This document shows, one piece after another, positions 5,423-11,729 of a stretch of 11,729 nucleotides of DNA. The notes beneath the pieces were generated by a model. The model did not search any database. It was not told the origin of the DNA and was given only the letters and a program-made list of their open reading frames with translations. The stretch is from Parcubacteria group bacterium GW2011_GWA2_36_10 (GTDB lineage Bacteria; Patescibacteriota; Patescibacteriia; UBA1558; GWA2-36-10). The stretch's first letter is position 1. Each line of letters starts with the position of its first letter. The stretch covers positions 1 to 11,729 of the forward strand of contig LBRC01000018.1 of the NCBI GenBank assembly GCA_000991205.1, in the 5' to 3' direction. The position numbers were made by a program, and so were the translations under genes.

Positions 5423-6397
5423 ATGCCAAATGATTATTACCACCAGAGTGTGCTAGCCAAGGAAGTTTTACAGTATTTAGAGCCCAAAAAAAATCAGGAC
5501 TTTATTGACTGCACTTTGGGTGGTGGCGGACATACGAGTTTGATTTTAGAGCAGACAAAACCTCATGGCAGAGTATTAGCCTTTGAAAGAGATCAAACAG
5601 CCATTCAGGCTAGTAAAAAGAAATTAAACCAAGATTTAAATAGATTGTTCATTGTAAATTCGAGCTACACTGATTTAAAGACAGTGTGGCCAAAATATGA
5701 AAAGAAAATGCCGAATTTGCAAGGGATTTTGTTAGACCTAGGTTTATCATCTGATCAGCTAGATAAAGCAAATCGAGGCTTTTCTTTTAAGGATCAGGGT
5801 CCACTAGATATGCGTTTTGATGATCAGCAGCAGACATTGACAGCCTCAGATATTATTTTGGAGTGGCCCGAAGATAAATTAAACAAAATCTTCTGGGAGT
5901 ATGGCGAAGAAAAAAAAGCCCGTGCCTTAACAAAAGGCATAATAAAAAATAGGAGTTCGTGGACAAAACAAAAACAAAAATTTATCACAACTGCCATGTT
6001 CGTCTCCGTCATACTCCAGATTTTGAAAATAAAAGAAACTAGTTTAGCTAGATTTCGTGTCCATCCAGCCACTAAGGTTTTTCAAGCTTTACGGATCGCT
6101 GTCAATGATGAGCTAAACAATGTCGCTAGTATTTTGCCTATTGCTTTAGAGATATTGCCAGCCGGCGGACGTCTAGCGGTCATCAGTTTTCATTCTTTAG
6201 AAGACAGAATAGTAAAAAATTATTTCAAAAGCTTATTAAAAACTTGTACTTGTCCCAAATCCGCTCCAGTGTGTACTTGTGAAAGTATTGCTCGTGCCAA
6301 GATATTGACTACTAAAGGAGTCAGGCCAAGTGCAGGAGAAGTAAAAAATAATTATCGTAGTCGCTCTGCAACTTTGCGGGTGATAGAGAAGCTGTAA
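5423..6397 (+). CDS. rsmH: 16S rRNA (cytosine-1402-N4)-methyltransferase RsmH
   Basis: 324 residues. It uses S-adenosylmethionine to methylate N4 of C1402 in the decoding centre of 16S rRNA. Conserved elements are all visible: YHQSVLAKEVL at the N-terminus, the cofactor loop DCTLGGGGHT at 29-38, GILLDLGLSSDQLD, the GFSFKDQGPLDMRFD motif, EYGEEKKAR, HPATKVFQALRIAVNDEL, FHSLEDRIVKNYFK and a C-terminal cysteine-rich CTCPKSAPVCTC followed by RPSAGEVKNNYRSRSATLRV. The segment between the YGEE and HPATK motifs (about 170-212) is less family-like but stays in frame. It is the second gene of the mraZ operon, and ftsL follows after 19 bases. Confidence 0.95.
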   Translation: MPNDYYHQSVLAKEVLQYLEPKKNQDFIDCTLGGGGHTSLILEQTKPHGRVLAFERDQTAIQASKKKLNQDLNRLFIVNSSYTDLKTVWPKYEKKMPNLQGILLDLGLSSDQLDKANRGFSFKDQGPLDMRFDDQQQTLTASDIILEWPEDKLNKIFWEYGEEKKARALTKGIIKNRSSWTKQKQKFITTAMFVSVILQILKIKETSLARFRVHPATKVFQALRIAVNDELNNVASILPIALEILPAGGRLAVISFHSLEDRIVKNYFKSLLKTCTCPKSAPVCTCESIARAKILTTKGVRPSAGEVKNNYRSRSATLRVIEKL

Positions 6398-6416
6398 AAA
6401 ATAAAAATATAAAGCT

Positions 6417-6737
6417 ATGTTTGCCAACAAAAAGAAAAATTTAAATTTAGTCCTTGATTTTATTAAGTGCTATCAAAAAAGATTTTTACTTTTCAGTTTA
6501 TTTTTATGGCTCGCTTATTTTTTAGCAGTCAATAATAGTGCCAACCAAGTTTTTACTTTAGATGACCTAAATACTCAAATCAAAGGTCTTCAAAGTGAGG
6601 TTTTGATCTCTAAAGCCAGAGCAACCGAGCTACAGTCCGTGGAGCGCATTACGGCTGCTTCCCAAAATTTAAATTTAGTGCAAACTAACAATATTTTTTA
6701 TTTGACTGGCAACAAAGACGTGGTGGCTCTAAGATAA
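6417..6737 (+). CDS. ftsL: FtsL-like cell division protein
   Basis: A 106-residue bitopic protein: a basic cytoplasmic tail, one transmembrane helix at about 23-38 (FLLFSLFLWLAYFLAV), then a helical, probably coiled-coil region (LDDLNTQIKGLQSEVLISKARATELQ). It closes with SVERITAASQNLNLVQTNNIFYL, the FtsL/FtsB-type ERI...A...LNLV pattern. FtsL partners FtsB and FtsQ in the divisome and helps activate septal wall synthesis. Sequence alone separates FtsL and FtsB poorly; the position between rsmH and ftsI is the main reason for choosing FtsL. There is no Shine-Dalgarno sequence, and ftsI begins ten bases after the stop. Confidence 0.75.
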   Translation: MFANKKKNLNLVLDFIKCYQKRFLLFSLFLWLAYFLAVNNSANQVFTLDDLNTQIKGLQSEVLISKARATELQSVERITAASQNLNLVQTNNIFYLTGNKDVVALR

Positions 6738-6747
6738 AAAATAAATC

Positions 6748-8517
6748 ATGAATTATTTTAAGATCCATAATCATGAGGAGTTTATAAGCGAAAACAGAAT
6801 TCGAGCCCTTGAGGGGGCTGTTTTTTTGTTTGTTGCCATCGTGATTGGGCGTTTGTTTTATTTACAAGTTTTAGAGCATGACAAATATATTGCCTTAGCG
6901 CAAAAGCAGGGTCAGTCTTTGCAAGTAGTGTTGCCAGAAAGAGGTGAGATCTTTGCTCAAGCAGATAATAAAAGTGAGGATAATCTATATTCACTAGCGG
7001 TGAATCAGATTTTTTATCAAGTCTATGTGGATCCTGAAAAAGTGACCAGACCCAAAAACATTGCTGATTTATTTGTGACACTTTTTTCTTTAAGCGAAGC
7101 TGATATTTTACCAAAATTAGAAAAAACAGGGGATAATTATGAATTATTAGTCAAAAAAGCTAGTCAAGAACAAGTAGATAAACTGCAAATCAGTTTAGAT
7201 CAGCTTTTAGCCACAGCTAATGCTGATAAAGCCAAAAAAGATAAAGTAGATAGCATGGGGGTTTATTGGAAAAAAGAGATTTTGCGTTTTTATCCTGACA
7301 AAGAAGTGGGCGCCCAGATGCTTGGTTTTTTAGCGCCAGATGACAGTGGTGAGAATCAAGCAGGTAAATATGGCCTAGAGGCTTATTGGCAAAAAGAGCT
7401 GGCCGGTTCAGGTGAACAGATTGCCACCGCAGAGCGGGGTCCCGCCAAAGGCGGGAAGGATGGAGCTGATTTGGTTTTGACGATAGACAAAAATGTCCAA
7501 TATCAAGCCTGCAAAGCTTTAGAGAAATCTGTTTTAAGACATGGTGCCAAGGCCGGTAGCGCGATTGTGATGGAGTCTAATACTGGCGCTATCAGAGCGA
7601 TGTGTAATTATCCGAGTTTTGATCCAAATAAATATAATGAAGTAGATAACATTGACGTTTATAATAATTTTGCAGTTTATCACAACTATGAGCCAGGTTC
7701 AGTCATGAAAGCGATTTCCATGGCCATTGCCATTGATCTTGGTCAAGTCAATGCTAATACTACTTACGATGATACTGGCGAAGTAAAATTTAGCAAAAGT
7801 AGTATTAAAAATTCAGATTTAAAAGCGCATGGCATTGTGAATATGACGGAGGTTTTGGTTTCTTCTTTGAATACTGGCGTGGTTTTTGCTACTAAAGATA
7901 TCAAAAACAAAATTTACTATGAATATTTAGAAAAATTTGGCTTTGGTTCTCCAGTTAGTTTAAAAATTAGTCAAGAAAGTCAGGGTAATATTTCTTCACT
8001 TAAAGAAAAAAATGATATTTATCGAGCCACTGCTTCTTTTGGTCAAGGTGTGACAGTGACACCAATGCAGATGCTCAATGCTTTTAATGTATTGGCTGAT
8101 GGTGGTAATCTAGTTCAGCCATATTTAGTCAAAGAGTTAAAATACCCAAATGGCGTCCAAGAAAAGTTTGAGCCAAAAATTATCCGTCGCGTAGTCAAAG
8201 AATCAACGGCCGCGACCTTGAAAGGTATGTTGACGCAAGTAGTAGAGACGGGACATAGTCGTTATGCCGCTGTGCCGGGCTATTATGTAGCTGGTAAAAC
8301 TGGTACAGCTGAAGTGGCTGAAAATGGTGCTTATCTCAAAAATAAAACTATCCACACCTTTGTTGGCTTTGCCCCAGTTGATCAGCCAAAATTTACGATT
8401 TTGACTAAACTGGACTATCCGACTTCAGCGCCATTTGCTGAAAGTACAGCAGCGCCGTTATTTGCGGAAATTGCTAAGTTTTTGTTAGAATATTACCAAA
8501 TAGCGCCAACGAGATAA
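6748..8517 (+). CDS. ftsI: Class B penicillin-binding protein, FtsI (PBP3)-type transpeptidase
   Basis: 589 residues. A short cytoplasmic N-terminus and transmembrane helix (about 20-40, GAVFLFVAIVIGRLFYLQV) lead into the dimerisation/pedestal domain with PERGEIF near 69. The transpeptidase domain carries all three penicillin-binding motifs: S318-V-M-K321 (acylated serine), S373-L-N375 and K517-T-G519. The enzyme crosslinks septal peptidoglycan together with a SEDS glycosyltransferase (none in the window). A perfect GC-rich hairpin (7440-7456) encodes part of the linker RGPAKGGKDG before DLVLTID. It is the last gene of the mraZ group. Its stop codon lies within a short palindrome (8510-8526) and a separate weak promoter may precede murF. 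Confidence 0.93.
   Translation: MNYFKIHNHEEFISENRIRALEGAVFLFVAIVIGRLFYLQVLEHDKYIALAQKQGQSLQVVLPERGEIFAQADNKSEDNLYSLAVNQIFYQVYVDPEKVTRPKNIADLFVTLFSLSEADILPKLEKTGDNYELLVKKASQEQVDKLQISLDQLLATANADKAKKDKVDSMGVYWKKEILRFYPDKEVGAQMLGFLAPDDSGENQAGKYGLEAYWQKELAGSGEQIATAERGPAKGGKDGADLVLTIDKNVQYQACKALEKSVLRHGAKAGSAIVMESNTGAIRAMCNYPSFDPNKYNEVDNIDVYNNFAVYHNYEPGSVMKAISMAIAIDLGQVNANTTYDDTGEVKFSKSSIKNSDLKAHGIVNMTEVLVSSLNTGVVFATKDIKNKIYYEYLEKFGFGSPVSLKISQESQGNISSLKEKNDIYRATASFGQGVTVTPMQMLNAFNVLADGGNLVQPYLVKELKYPNGVQEKFEPKIIRRVVKESTAATLKGMLTQVVETGHSRYAAVPGYYVAGKTGTAEVAENGAYLKNKTIHTFVGFAPVDQPKFTILTKLDYPTSAPFAESTAAPLFAEIAKFLLEYYQIAPTR
7440..7456 (+). repeat. GC-rich perfect hairpin within ftsI
   Basis: TCCCGCC-AAA-GGCGGGA, seven perfect pairs, in the codons for the linker GPAKGGK. 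The arms share TCCCGC/GCGGGA with the hairpin at 3952-3966 of element B. It has no T-tract, so a terminator is unlikely. Confidence 0.7.
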
Positions 8518-8526
8518 TTTATCTCG
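8510..8526. repeat. 17-bp palindrome over the ftsI stop codon
   Basis: CGAGATAATTTATCTCG has eight-base arms around one central T. The ftsI TAA (8515-8517) lies in the left arm. It sits four bases ahead of a possible -35 box at 8530. It could be an operator or a weak hairpin; no T-tract follows. Confidence 0.5.
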
Positions 8527-8529
8527 GGA

Positions 8530-8558
8530 TTGACTAAAGTCTGATTTTGTTGTATTTT
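8530..8558 (+). promoter_or_regulatory. Possible promoter for murF
   Basis: TTGACT at 8530-8535, a 17-base spacer and TATTTT at 8553-8558. The start near 8565 would lie only about four bases before the murF ATG, giving an almost leaderless transcript. The -10 box is weak, so read-through from the mraZ operon remains possible. Confidence 0.4.
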
Positions 8559-8568
8559 ATGGACACGT

Positions 8569-9825
8569 ATGAAAAAGCTTTTGCAGCTAATTTTAAGGTT
8601 TTTTGCCCAAGCGGTTTTAAAGAAATATAAACCGCAGATTATTGGTATTACGGGTAGTGTAGGTAAAACTTCCGCTAAAGAAGCCATTACTTTTGCTTTA
8701 GCCAAAAATTTCCGTGTTAGAGCAAATATCAAGAATTATAACAACGAAATTGGTTTGCCCTTGACTATTTTGGGGCGTCCGTCACCAAAGAAAAATTTAT
8801 TTATTTGGTTAAAACTTTTTTTATTTGCTATTAGATTATTGCTCTGGAAACACAAAAAATATCCTCAAGTTTTGGTACTAGAGATGGGTGTTGACAGGCC
8901 AGGGGATATCAAACATTTGACTGACATTGCCCGACCAAATATTGCGATTTTGACGACTATCGCTACTAGTCATCTAGAGTTTTTTGGTAGTATTGACAAG
9001 ATCGCACAAGAAAAAAGAAGTATTTTTAATTCTTTAGCTAAACAAGACTGGGTCGTGCTAAATCACGATGATGAGCGAGTGATGATGGATGCGGATAAAT
9101 TAAACGCTCAAAAAATTACTTTTGGTTTTAGTCCATCGGCTGATATTTATATTCATGAAGTAAAAATCGTTAAGCATTTTACTTATGGAACTTGCTTTAC
9201 TTTGACTTATCAAAATAAAGATTATAGTTTTATTTTAAACAATGTTTTAGGTAAACAGCATGCCCAAGCCGTGGCTATCGGTTTTGCAGTGGCTATTATT
9301 TTAAAATTAGAGCCAGCCGAAATCATCCCGGCTTTAGAAACCTATAAATCAGCTCGCGGTAGAACAAATTTATTACCAGGTATCAAAAAAAGCTGGGTGA
9401 TTGATGATTCTTACAATGCTTCACCAAAATCTTCACAAGTCGCAGTTGAGATTTTGAGTGCCATGGAAACTGTTGGTCGGAGATTAGCCGTGTTTGGTGA
9501 TATGTTAGAGCTGGGTGCTAGTTCTGAAGAGGCACATCGTGATTTGGGTAAACAAATAGCCTCAAGCAATATTGATTATTTATTTTTGATTGGTGAAAGA
9601 GCTAGAGATATTAAGCGTGGCGCACAAGCCGCGGGCATGAGTGAAGATAAAATTTTTAGTTTTGCTCATACGATTGAAGCTGGCTATTTTTTACAGGATC
9701 GCATCAAGGAAGCTGATATTATTTTAGTCAAAGGCTCCCGTGGTGCTAAAATGGAGCAAGTTGTTTATGAGATTATGGCTAAGCCTTGGGAGGCTGGCGA
9801 TTTATTAGTTGGCCCTATCGTCTAA
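8569..9825 (+). CDS. murF: MurF-type Mur ligase lacking the N-terminal substrate domain
   Basis: 418 residues. MurF adds D-Ala-D-Ala to the UDP-MurNAc-tripeptide with ATP. Visible motifs: the ATP-binding P-loop GSVGKTS at 29-35, N58-N59-E60-I-G-L-P-L-T (the MurF NNEIGxPLT motif), E105-M-G, TSHLEFFGS with H135, and D279-D-S-Y-N-A-S-P, followed by AVFGDMLELG. In E. coli MurF the P-loop is roughly 100 residues from the start; here it is at 29, so the N-terminal UDP-MurNAc-binding domain is absent. It is replaced by a short hydrophobic-basic helix (MKKLLQLILRFFAQAVLKKYK) that could sit on the membrane. A specialised Mur ligase relative is possible. The last four codons and stop are also the first 15 bases of a tRNA gene, so the C-terminal GPIV is written by tRNA sequence. 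Confidence 0.85.
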   Translation: MKKLLQLILRFFAQAVLKKYKPQIIGITGSVGKTSAKEAITFALAKNFRVRANIKNYNNEIGLPLTILGRPSPKKNLFIWLKLFLFAIRLLLWKHKKYPQVLVLEMGVDRPGDIKHLTDIARPNIAILTTIATSHLEFFGSIDKIAQEKRSIFNSLAKQDWVVLNHDDERVMMDADKLNAQKITFGFSPSADIYIHEVKIVKHFTYGTCFTLTYQNKDYSFILNNVLGKQHAQAVAIGFAVAIILKLEPAEIIPALETYKSARGRTNLLPGIKKSWVIDDSYNASPKSSQVAVEILSAMETVGRRLAVFGDMLELGASSEEAHRDLGKQIASSNIDYLFLIGERARDIKRGAQAAGMSEDKIFSFAHTIEAGYFLQDRIKEADIILVKGSRGAKMEQVVYEIMAKPWEAGDLLVGPIV

Positions 9826-9885
9826 CGGTTAGGACGCCAGGTTCTCATCCTGGTAATCAGGGTTCGATTCCCTGTAGGGTCACCA
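9811..9885 (+). tRNA. tRNA-Glu (anticodon CTC)
   Basis: A full cloverleaf can be drawn. Acceptor stem: GGCCCTA 9811-9817 with TAGGGTC 9875-9881 (one G-T). D arm: 9820-9823 with 9832-9835. Anticodon stem: CCAGG 9837-9841 with CCTGG 9849-9853, loop TTCTCAT with anticodon CTC at 9844-9846. T arm: CAGGG 9858-9862 with CCCTG 9870-9874 around TTCGATT. The discriminator is A9882 and CCA is encoded at 9883-9885. Anticodon CTC reads GAG, hence glutamate. The 5' fifteen bases overlap the end of murF, whose TAA falls at the end of the D stem and start of the D loop. rfbB starts ten bases after the CCA. I see no promoter or terminator of its own, so it is probably cut out of the murF-rfbB transcript. Confidence 0.95.
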
Positions 9886-9895
9886 CTTACAGTAT

Positions 9896-10861
9896 ATGAA
9901 ACTATTAGTGACTGGCGGAGCGGGCTTTATCGGCTCCAACTTTATTCATCAATATCTCAAAAATCATCCCAATGATAGTATTATCAACTTGGATTTATTG
10001 ACTTATGCTGGTAATTTAGAGAATTTAGCTGATTTAGAAGCAAATGCTAATTATCGTTTTGTCAAAGGCGATATTTGTGATGCCGATTTAGTCAATGAAT
10101 TAGTCAAACAAGTAGATATTATTGTCCATTTTGCGGCTGAAACACATGTGGATAGGTCAATCACTGGTCCGAGCGTTTTTGTGCGGACCAATGTTTTGGG
10201 CACTTATACTTTGCTAGAAGCAGCCAGAACCAATGGCAATAAACGTTTTCATCATATTTCTACCGATGAAGTTTTTGGTGCCTTAAAGCCCAATGAGCCA
10301 AAGTTTAACGAGGCTACTGTGCATGATCCCAGAAGTCCATATAGCGCTTCAAAAGCTGGAGCTGAACATTTAGTGCGAGCTTATTGGCATACATATCAGT
10401 TGCCAGTGACAATTTCTAATTGTACTAATAATTATGGACCATATCAGTATCCAGAAAAATTGATTCCGCTTTTTATCACCAATTTAATGCAAAATAAAAA
10501 AGTGCCAGTTTATGGTCAAGGCTTAAATATTCGTGACTGGATCTACGTGGATGATCATAATCTCGGCGTTGAAGCGATTTTAGCTAAAGGTAACTTAGGT
10601 GAAACTTATTGTTTGGGCGGAGAAAATGAATTAACAAATTTAGATATTACTAAACTAATTTTGCAAGCTTTAAATAAAACTGAAAGCGAAATTGAGCATG
10701 TCGCGGATAGGCTTGGTCATGATTTTCGTTATGCTATGGATATCAGTAAAGCCAAAAAAGAATTAAACTGGCAACCGCAAGTAGATTTTCAAACTGGTTT
10801 GCAAAAAACTATTGCTTGGTATCAAAATCATCAAGCTTGGTGGCAGAAATTAAAGAAATAA
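9896..10861 (+). CDS. rfbB: dTDP-glucose 4,6-dehydratase
   Basis: 321 residues, an extended short-chain dehydrogenase with a Rossmann fold. It converts dTDP-glucose to dTDP-4-keto-6-deoxyglucose, the second step to dTDP-rhamnose and related sugars. The NAD-binding GGAGFIGSN is at 7-15, the catalytic STDEVFG at 122-128 (T123, D124, E125) and the Y149-xxx-K153 pair in YSASK. NCTNNYGPYQ and the RDWIYVDDH motif are also present. The length is close to the family norm and the protein is complete. The ATG at 9896 lies ten bases after a tRNA and has no Shine-Dalgarno sequence. rfbA follows with a four-base gap. Confidence 0.93.
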   Translation: MKLLVTGGAGFIGSNFIHQYLKNHPNDSIINLDLLTYAGNLENLADLEANANYRFVKGDICDADLVNELVKQVDIIVHFAAETHVDRSITGPSVFVRTNVLGTYTLLEAARTNGNKRFHHISTDEVFGALKPNEPKFNEATVHDPRSPYSASKAGAEHLVRAYWHTYQLPVTISNCTNNYGPYQYPEKLIPLFITNLMQNKKVPVYGQGLNIRDWIYVDDHNLGVEAILAKGNLGETYCLGGENELTNLDITKLILQALNKTESEIEHVADRLGHDFRYAMDISKAKKELNWQPQVDFQTGLQKTIAWYQNHQAWWQKLKK

Positions 10862-10865
10862 ATAT

Positions 10866-11591
10866 ATGAAAGGTATTATTTTATCAGGCGGTTTAGGCAC
10901 CAGACTTTTGCCACTGACAAAAATCACGAGTAAACAATTATTACCGATTTATAATCGGCCAATGATTTATTATCCACTAAACACTTTGATCAAAGCAGGC
11001 ATCAAAGAGATTTTGATCATTGTCGCTCCTGATAGGGCCGGTGATTATCTCAATCTTTTAGGTAGCGGTAAACAGTTTGGCGTAAAATTTACTTATGAAA
11101 TCCAAGATAAGCCAGCTGGTTTAACAGAGGCCTTTGTGATTGGTGAAAATTTTATTGACGATGATGATGTGGTGATGATTTTGGGGGACAATATTTTTGA
11201 AGATGATTTATCTGAAGCTATTAAAAGTTTCAAAAGTGGAGCAAAATTGTTTGCCAAAAAAGTCCCAGATCCAGAAAGATTTGGCGTCGTCAAATTTGAT
11301 GCTAATTTTAAAGCCGAAAAGATAGTAGAAAAACCAAAAGAGTTTTTGTCAGATTATGCTTTGACTGGTTTGTATATTTATGATCATCGCGTGATTGAGG
11401 TTGCTAAAAATTGCAAGCCTTCAGACAGGGGAGAGCTAGAAATTACCGATTTACATAATTGGTATTTAGCTCGTAATGAAGTGGAAATAGCAGTGGTAGA
11501 AGGTGAGTGGCTAGATGCAGGGACTTTTGAAAGTCTTTACAAAGCTCAAGCGCTAGCTAAAGAAAAGTTAGATAGTAAAATGGTGATATAA
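10866..11591 (+). CDS. rfbA: Glucose-1-phosphate thymidylyltransferase, short form
   Basis: 241 residues. It joins dTTP and glucose-1-phosphate to give dTDP-glucose, the substrate of the preceding dehydratase. The nucleotidyltransferase signature GGLGTRLLPLT is at 8-18, the SKQLLPI element with K23 follows, and GDNIF has the metal-binding aspartate at D108. VEKPKEF and EWLDAGTFESL (W215-L-D-A-G-T) close the active site. Well-studied enterobacterial RmlA is about 290 residues; this protein stops shortly after the LDAGT motif, so the C-terminal helical part that carries dimer and regulatory contacts there is missing. Short forms of this type are known in archaea and other bacteria. rfbC and rfbD are not in the window. 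Confidence 0.92.
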   Translation: MKGIILSGGLGTRLLPLTKITSKQLLPIYNRPMIYYPLNTLIKAGIKEILIIVAPDRAGDYLNLLGSGKQFGVKFTYEIQDKPAGLTEAFVIGENFIDDDDVVMILGDNIFEDDLSEAIKSFKSGAKLFAKKVPDPERFGVVKFDANFKAEKIVEKPKEFLSDYALTGLYIYDHRVIEVAKNCKPSDRGELEITDLHNWYLARNEVEIAVVEGEWLDAGTFESLYKAQALAKEKLDSKMVI

Positions 11592-11610
11592 TGTTTAATA
11601 AGTGGCTTGT

Positions 11611-11639
11611 TTGATTTTTTGGTGTATTTACACTATAAT
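11611..11639 (+). promoter_or_regulatory. Upstream of two overlapping promoters
   Basis: TTGATT at 11611-11616, a 17-base spacer, then consensus TATAAT at 11634-11639. The start near 11646 gives a leader of about 33 bases to the ATG at 11679. It begins 19 bases after the rfbA stop. Confidence 0.5.
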
Positions 11640-11655
11640 AAAGTCGTAATATAAT
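11627..11655 (+). promoter_or_regulatory. Downstream of two overlapping promoters
   Basis: TTTACA at 11627-11632, a 17-base spacer, then consensus TATAAT at 11650-11655. The start near 11662 gives a leader of about 17 bases, like the promoters at 2077-2126. It overlaps the upstream promoter by 13 bases. Confidence 0.6.
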
Positions 11656-11678
11656 AGTAAAAAATTAAATTTATACAT

Positions 11679-11729
11679 ATGCCAATTTCAGGAGAAGAAA
11701 AAAAAATCACAGAGGAAAACATAGAAAAA
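11679..11729 (+). CDS. Start of an unidentified gene, cut by the window edge
   Basis: Only 17 codons are visible (MPISGEEKKITEENIEK). The sequence is hydrophilic and highly charged, and there is no Shine-Dalgarno sequence. It is supported mainly by two good promoters directly upstream and by an ATG about 17 bases from the predicted transcript start, as for other genes here. The family cannot be named. Confidence 0.5.
   Translation, partial: MPISGEEKKITEENIEK

Noticed and set aside
5930..6060. Possible compensated frameshift in rsmH between the YGEE and HPATK motifs, where the protein looks less family-like.
   Set aside because: The other two frames hit stops or give less plausible protein, an ITT element like the family's xTT is in the main frame, and all motifs on both sides share one frame.
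2131..11591. Alternative genetic code with TGA recoded, since no gene in the window ends in TGA.
   Set aside because: Eleven stops are too few to judge, and conserved genes are full length without any internal TGA, so the standard bacterial code explains everything.

Overview
The window looks like a chromosomal segment of a Patescibacteria (Candidate Phyla Radiation) bacterium, probably from the Parcubacteria side. This is inferred from low G+C, very short intergenic gaps, genes that mostly lack a Shine-Dalgarno sequence, a shortened division/cell-wall cluster (mraZ-rsmH-ftsL-ftsI-murF), a MurF without the usual N-terminal domain, and a winged-helix regulator of a kind I associate with these lineages. 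All stops are TAA or TAG and no conserved gene has an internal TGA, so nothing suggests recoding of TGA.

Left part (1-3744). A minus-strand membrane gene, cut by the window edge, joins a degenerate PP2C-like cytoplasmic domain to a transmembrane helix and an external repeat-rich domain. It carries a perfect 96-bp in-frame tandem duplication. It is divergent from a small winged-helix gene; the two promoters face each other and share their -10 bases. Next come an unrecognised membrane protein and a reduced TsaB-like protein. The membrane gene sits between two perfect 34-bp direct repeats. One copy is the end of the regulator gene and the other is the start of the tsaB-like gene, so the gene appears to have been inserted into a formerly overlapping gene pair.

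Middle (3743-4873). Two large multi-armed palindromic elements lie back to back (3743-3841 and 3848-3995). They are followed by a promoter, an HD-domain hydrolase gene and a strong intrinsic terminator. The HD gene is richer in G+C than its neighbours and is the only gene here with a clear Shine-Dalgarno sequence, which suggests a separate origin.

Right part (4896-11729). A consensus promoter with three 10-bp AAAGNGGTAA-type repeats just downstream of its -10 box drives mraZ, rsmH, ftsL and ftsI. These encode the cluster regulator, the 16S rRNA m4C1402 methyltransferase, a small divisome protein and the septal transpeptidase. A murF-like ligase gene follows. Its last 15 bases, stop codon included, are the first 15 bases of a tRNA-Glu(CTC) gene. 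Ten bases after the tRNA come rfbB and rfbA, for dTDP-sugar synthesis. Two overlapping promoters then lead into a gene cut by the right edge.

The observations most worth a second look are the murF/tRNA overlap, the repeat-flanked membrane gene, the paired palindromic elements, the 96-bp duplication and the face-to-face promoters.
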